Shown one piece after another: positions 7,522-10,773 of a stretch of DNA of 10,773 bases. The notes under the pieces are model-generated. The model was not told where the DNA came from. It did not search any database and was given only the letters and a program-made list of their open reading frames with translations. The stretch lies in the NCBI GenBank assembly GCA_003225615.1, contig QIAS01000110.1, positions 1-10,773 of the forward strand, given 5' to 3'. Numbering within the stretch: position 1 is the first letter of the stretch; every line of letters begins with the position of its first letter. A program made the position numbers and the translations under genes. The DNA comes from Acidobacteriota bacterium (GTDB lineage: Bacteria; Acidobacteriota; Terriglobia; Terriglobales; Acidobacteriaceae).

Positions 7522-8577
7522 CACCGCTGTTCTTCCGTTCCAACGCCAGCAGCGCCTGTTTCCGCTCCGCACCCCAGCGATAGCCTCCCATTTCGCCGTT
7601 CTCGCGCACGACACGATGACAGGGAACGCGCAAGCTCGCGCAACGGCACGACAGGCGGCGGGTTGTCCGATCCCTTTAGCCACTTGCGAATACGACTGAG
7701 TAGCCCCGAACGGGATCGATTGCAGGTAGGCCCAGACTTGCCGCTGAAACGCCGTCGCTCGAATGTCCAAAGGCAGCGAAGAATTCAATTTTTGCTCCTT
7801 CATTTTTCGCAGCAAAGCGTTCGTCCAGTCTTGCATGGCAGCATCATCACGCTTGCGCGCGGCGAAGGGGAACTCCCGCTTCAATCCCTCTTGCAATTCG
7901 GCGTCAGAAGCGGCGAATTGAATAGCGCACACCCCTTTATCTGTTGCTGCTACAAGCATGCGGCCCAAAGGGGAATCCGCGCAGGTGTAGCGGATGGATG
8001 CCGCGATTGCGCCCCTCCGATACTTGTCCGGCGTCATGCCGAGCTGCGACGCAGTACGCTCGTAAAGCCGGCTGCTGGAACTGTACCCCGCGTCATACAT
8101 GGCCCGGGTTACATTGTGTCCAGCCTGCAGATTACGTTTCAACGACGTCAGTCGGCACGAGTCTGCATAAGCCCGGGGCGTAACCCCCAGGGCGCTCTTG
8201 AAGGTGCGCTGTCGGTGGAAAGCCGCAGCCAGTTTGCCTAGCGTGAGCGGCTCTTCCAGATGCTGTTCGATGTAACGGCACACCGCTTTCACCATCTCGA
8301 GTTGACGATTGCCATTAATCGCTCGCGGACGGCACCGCAGGCAGGCCCGATAGCCGGCCTTTTCTGCCTCGTCGGGCTGGCGGAAAAACTCGACGTTCTC
8401 ACGCCGCGGTCTTTTGGCGGGGCAAGAGGGCCGGCAGTACACACCGGTGGACGTGACGGCAAAGACGAACTCACCGTCGTGGGTTGCATCCCGCCCCACA
8501 ACCGCTTCCCACCTGCGCTGGTCAAGATATGCCATCTCTAATTGCTGTCCTTGGTCGAGTATCGCACCGGTCGTCAT
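7511..8577 (-). pseudogene. ada: Ada: methylated-DNA sensor/repair and AraC-type activator, damaged
   Basis: Ada takes methyl groups from alkylated DNA and activates the adaptive response. The N-terminal zinc domain is intact: Cys48 (YCRPSC, equivalent of the methyl-phosphotriester acceptor), Cys52, Cys79 and Cys82. An AraC-type HTH region follows (about 95-190), then the Ogt-type methyltransferase domain (about 195 on; DIRATAFQRQVWAYL). Two lesions are visible. Near 8214, LAAAFH runs straight into RQRTFK where relatives have about five more residues (type LSPFH). Near 7627, RACA should continue through about eight residues into VPCHR; instead the frame slips, and [19 protein letters not shown] is found in another frame, with the acceptor Cys at 7621-7619 and a stop at 7513-7511. 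Unshifted, translation runs on as nonsense to 7462. The ATG at 8577 lacks a Shine-Dalgarno; the ATG at 8535 is an alternative. Confidence 0.88.
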
Positions 8578-8622
8578 AATGACAAAGTTTAAGCAGGTCG
8601 CTTTCCGCGTGCTATCCGGATC

Positions 8623-8635
8623 TTGCGGTCAAATT
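8623..8635 (-). promoter_or_regulatory. Ada box (AAT-N6-GCAA) upstream of ada
   Basis: The minus strand reads AATTTGACCGCAA, an exact match to the AAT-N6-GCAA operator bound by methylated Ada at the E. coli ada and aidB promoters. It ends 46 nt before the ada ATG. A plausible -10 (TTAAAC, 8592-8587) places the box at about -43 to -55 of a start near 8580, a suitable site for activation. Seven fixed bases in an intergenic region of about 110 bp make a chance match unlikely but not impossible. The site also lies in the shared divergent region of the 8688 gene. Confidence 0.55.
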
Positions 8636-8649
8636 CATACGCTAAACTA

Positions 8650-8670
8650 GGCTGCTTGCGAGACGCAGCC
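8650..8670. repeat. inverted repeat in the ada/CBM9 divergent region
   Basis: GGCTGC (8650-8655) and GCAGCC (8665-8670) are perfect inverted copies around a 9-nt centre, which itself allows a small TGCG-AGA-CGCA hairpin. It lies 17 bp before the GTG of the downstream gene, so it could be an operator or a hairpin in the message leader. There is no T tract, so it is not a typical terminator. Confidence 0.35.
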
Positions 8671-8687
8671 CTGATACGGTACGTATA

Positions 8688-9419
8688 GTGAAAACTACGC
8701 TGGCATTGGCGTTCTCATTGGCAATTTTGCCGGCTGCGCTTTACATGATGAGCGAGAGCGAGCCAAAGTCGCATTGTGCAGTCGCCGGGGACGAGATTGT
8801 CGCCGCACCCGCGTCCCAGGATTTTCGCCTCAACGCCCAACACCCCTCGCAGCAATGGCAGGCTGCGACCCCTGTGACCTTCTGTTCCGATTGGCAAGGC
8901 AAGAATCCAGATCCCGCCCGGCAAACCGAAGTGCGAGTCCTCTGGTCGTCGGAGACCTTATATCTCCGGTACAAATGCCGCTATCGCCAACTCTACCTCT
9001 TCCCCGACTCCGAGCCCCATGGCCGCCGCAACCACCTCTGGGATCGGGATGTGGCCGAAGCATTCCTTCAACCCGATCCGTCCCGCCCGCGATACTACAA
9101 AGAGTTTGAGGTTAGTCCGAACGGCTTCTGGATCGATTTGGAGATATCACCAGGACCTCTGCAAGATTTAAAAAGCGGTATGCAGAGATCAGTATGGCTG
9201 GACGAAGCCGCCAAAACGTGGGTAGCAGAACTCGCGATTCCTATGAATTCGCTGACCAATCACTTCGATCCCAGAGCAGTCTGGAGGCTCAACTTCTACA
9301 GAATCGAGGGTACCAAGGAGCCGCGATTTTACGCTGCTTGGCGGCCCACCAATACCCCCGAACCAAATTTCCACGTCCCCAGCGCCTTCGGGCGAATGCA
9401 CTTCCAGCAATCCCAGTAA
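8688..9419 (+). CDS. secreted carbohydrate-binding family 9-like protein
   Basis: This 243-residue protein starts with a signal peptide (MKTTLALAFSLAILPAALY). The remainder (about 45-240) resembles the CBM9/DOMON-like fold found in many secreted proteins of this sort of bacterium: VRVLWSSETLYLRYKCRYRQ, LWDRDVAEAFLQPD, YYKEFEVSPNGFWIDLEI, WVAELAIPMNSL and WRLNFYRIEG are typical strands. The conserved pattern of a D-x-x-E/A-F-L-x-P turn followed by a Y-x-E-F-E strand is present. There are no catalytic residues to point to, so it is probably a sugar-binding or periplasmic accessory protein. The start is a GTG at 8688 that directly places the signal peptide; no strong ribosome site precedes it. 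It diverges from ada and is followed after 96 bp by the GH2 gene on the same strand. Confidence 0.78.
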   Translation: MKTTLALAFSLAILPAALYMMSESEPKSHCAVAGDEIVAAPASQDFRLNAQHPSQQWQAATPVTFCSDWQGKNPDPARQTEVRVLWSSETLYLRYKCRYRQLYLFPDSEPHGRRNHLWDRDVAEAFLQPDPSRPRYYKEFEVSPNGFWIDLEISPGPLQDLKSGMQRSVWLDEAAKTWVAELAIPMNSLTNHFDPRAVWRLNFYRIEGTKEPRFYAAWRPTNTPEPNFHVPSAFGRMHFQQSQ

Positions 9420-9503
9420 ACAGATCACTCAAGTGCCCTCGGATAAGGATGAGATGTTTCACGTTAGGCGCGCTGTGATAGTTTCAGCGATGAAGCAGAT
9501 CTT

Positions 9504-9518
9504 GGAGGCGAGAGCGTG
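9504..9518 (+). promoter_or_regulatory. RBS and GTG start of the GH2 gene
   Basis: GGAGG at 9504-9508 lies 7 nt before GTG at 9516-9518, which opens a signal peptide and a frame that stays open to the window end. This settles the start. A TGTGATAGT sequence at 9474-9482 could be an extended -10, with no good -35 box. Confidence 0.7.
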
Positions 9519-10773
9519 AGACAGGGAGTTGCATTCGCGCTGGTTTCTCTTCTTTCCCTGGTAATCTTCGTCGCAGTTGCTGCCTCAGCTGAATCTCCCA
9601 ACGTCGTGGAGCTGCAGATCGGCTGGCGAATGAGCGCTGCGAGCCATGTTTCGCAAGACGAAAGCCAGGTTAGCCAACCCCAGTTCGATGTTTCGCAATG
9701 GTATGCGGTCGGGCACATGCCCGCCACTGTGCTGCAGGTTCTCCAGGAAAATGGGGTCTATAAGAATCTGTACTACGGCATGAACCTCGCTACTCCAGGC
9801 GAGCTATGGAAACAGGATTGGTGGTATCGAACCACGTTCACGGCTCCGGCGGGCCGCGACGTTTATTCGTTGATCTTCAAGGGCATTAACTACCGCGCAG
9901 ATATCTGGTTGAACGGCCGCAAGCTGGCAAACCGATCGCAGATCGTGGGGATGTACAACGAGTTCGAACTGAACGTAACGGAGATTATCCATCCGGGGGA
10001 TAGCAACGTACTGGCGGTGAAGGTCACGCCGGAGCAGGGGCTGACCGAAAATATTGAGCTGGCTGATAGCTGGCTGGATTGGATTAACTGGAAATATCTG
10101 GGATACCACGACCCTGAACATCATCTGGACATTCCGTTTGTGCCGGATCGCAACGCCGGGATTTGGAAGCGCGTCTACCTGAGCAGCACCGGGCCGGCAA
10201 CGATTCGAAATCCGTATGTGGTAACCGATTTGCCGCTGCCGGCAACCGCTCCAGCGGCGCTCTCCGTTTATTGCGACTTGAGCAACAACACCGGAAAAGC
10301 AGTGTCAGGCACGCTTTTTGGAGAGATTTTCCGTCCGGGCAAGAAGACAATAAATTTCCAGCAGAACGTTTCTCTGGCGCGACACCAGACACGCGAGCTC
10401 GCTTTTACTCCGAGCGACTTTCCCCAATTATCGGTCGCGGATCCCGACCTCTGGTGGCCTTATCAGTGGGGCAAGGCGAATTTGCATCAGCTCAAGCTTG
10501 AATTCAAAGTGGATGGCGGAGTCTCCGATTCGCAGGCAATTGAGTTCGGCGTTCGCAAGATCACCCAGAAGCGCGATTCAGATGAGAGCTTTCCGGCGAT
10601 TGGGACAGGCGGCAACTTTTATTTGCAGATAAATGGCAGGGATTATCTGATTCGTGGCGGCGTGTATAGCCCGGACCTGCTGTTTCGCAACGATCCCGAG
10701 CGCGACGCGGCCATCATGCAGTATGTGAAAGATCTTGGACTGAATCTGATCCGCTGGGAGCTGAAGATTGCGG
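9516..10773 (+). CDS. secreted GH2 glycosidase, exo-beta-glucosaminidase-like (partial, 5' part)
   Basis: The frame is open for 419 codons to the end of the window with no stop. Residues 1-25 form a signal peptide (VAFALVSLLSLVIFVAVAASA). Residues about 30-225 are the GH2 N-terminal sugar-binding jelly roll (DWWYRTTF at 101-108, FKGINYRADIWLNG at 121-134, DRNAGIWKRVYL at 211-222). Residues about 228-350 are the immunoglobulin-like domain (DLWWPYQWG at 311-319). The start of the TIM barrel follows: INGRDYLIRGGVYSPDLLFRNDPERD and YVKDLGLNLIRWE. The long first domain and the NG-x-x-Y/L-L-I-R-G-G-x-Y/W-x-P-D motif resemble exo-beta-D-glucosaminidases (CsxA-type) and endo-beta-mannosidases more than beta-galactosidases. 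The catalytic Glu residues lie beyond the window. Substrate is probably chitosan- or mannose-type oligosaccharide, an inference. Confidence 0.85.
   Translation, partial: MRQGVAFALVSLLSLVIFVAVAASAESPNVVELQIGWRMSAASHVSQDESQVSQPQFDVSQWYAVGHMPATVLQVLQENGVYKNLYYGMNLATPGELWKQDWWYRTTFTAPAGRDVYSLIFKGINYRADIWLNGRKLANRSQIVGMYNEFELNVTEIIHPGDSNVLAVKVTPEQGLTENIELADSWLDWINWKYLGYHDPEHHLDIPFVPDRNAGIWKRVYLSSTGPATIRNPYVVTDLPLPATAPAALSVYCDLSNNTGKAVSGTLFGEIFRPGKKTINFQQNVSLARHQTRELAFTPSDFPQLSVADPDLWWPYQWGKANLHQLKLEFKVDGGVSDSQAIEFGVRKITQKRDSDESFPAIGTGGNFYLQINGRDYLIRGGVYSPDLLFRNDPERDAAIMQYVKDLGLNLIRWELKIA

Noticed and set aside
7361..8541. Several plus-strand open frames opposite ada
   Set aside because: They are antisense shadows; the minus strand carries clear Ada motifs throughout.
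9464..10392. Minus-strand open frames under the GH2 gene
   Set aside because: The plus strand encodes a continuous GH2 protein with signal peptide and ribosome site across the same bases.

Overview
The window looks like a chromosomal segment of a soil-type bacterium of roughly 58% GC, most plausibly an Acidobacteriota (Terriglobia-like) genome. That placement is inferred from the gene families present: a secreted family 9-like carbohydrate-binding protein, a GH2 exo-glucosaminidase-like enzyme, and a beta-propeller protein fused to a CehA/McbA-type metallohydrolase. No taxonomic marker gene is in view.

Layout. At 1-1240 lies the end of an integrated element: a tyrosine-recombinase integrase (20-1186) whose 3' end faces the 3' end of a tRNA-Pro(CGG) gene on the minus strand (1241-1317). 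This is the usual arrangement for an island inserted in a tRNA; the element extends left out of the window. From 1627 the core chromosome begins: nagA (N-acetylglucosamine-6-phosphate deacetylase), a convergent small hypothetical gene (2818-3210, minus), a possible broken small ORF (3291-3475, minus), and an APC-family amino acid permease (3515-4822, plus). A clear promoter (4859-4886) and Shine-Dalgarno then serve a large secreted PD40-propeller/CehA-type metallohydrolase gene (TTG start 4922, end 7521) whose frame is broken near 5265. A convergent ada gene (7511-8577, minus) follows, also damaged. Finally a secreted CBM9-like protein (8688-9419) and a secreted GH2 glycosidase (9516 to beyond the window end) run rightwards.

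How the genes work together. nagA, the GH2 enzyme and the CBM9-like protein suggest amino-sugar or polysaccharide scavenging (chitosan, chitin or peptidoglycan-type material), but they are not one operon. The ada gene has an exact match to the AAT-N6-GCAA Ada operator upstream, so an alkylation response is predicted, yet the gene lacks part of its HTH and has a frameshift just before the PCHR methyl-acceptor motif.

The most notable observations are: (i) several small deletion-like lesions in otherwise pristine genes (5265, 7627, 8214, perhaps 3370-3420), either real slippage deletions or assembly faults; (ii) a degenerate CGCAGAGGA-type short repeat (4944-4990) lying inside the coding start of the metallohydrolase gene, between its TTG start and the hydrophobic core of its signal peptide; (iii) the Ada box; (iv) the integrase/tRNA boundary with a tandem 12-bp repeat. 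I found no CRISPR array, insertion sequence or defence system.
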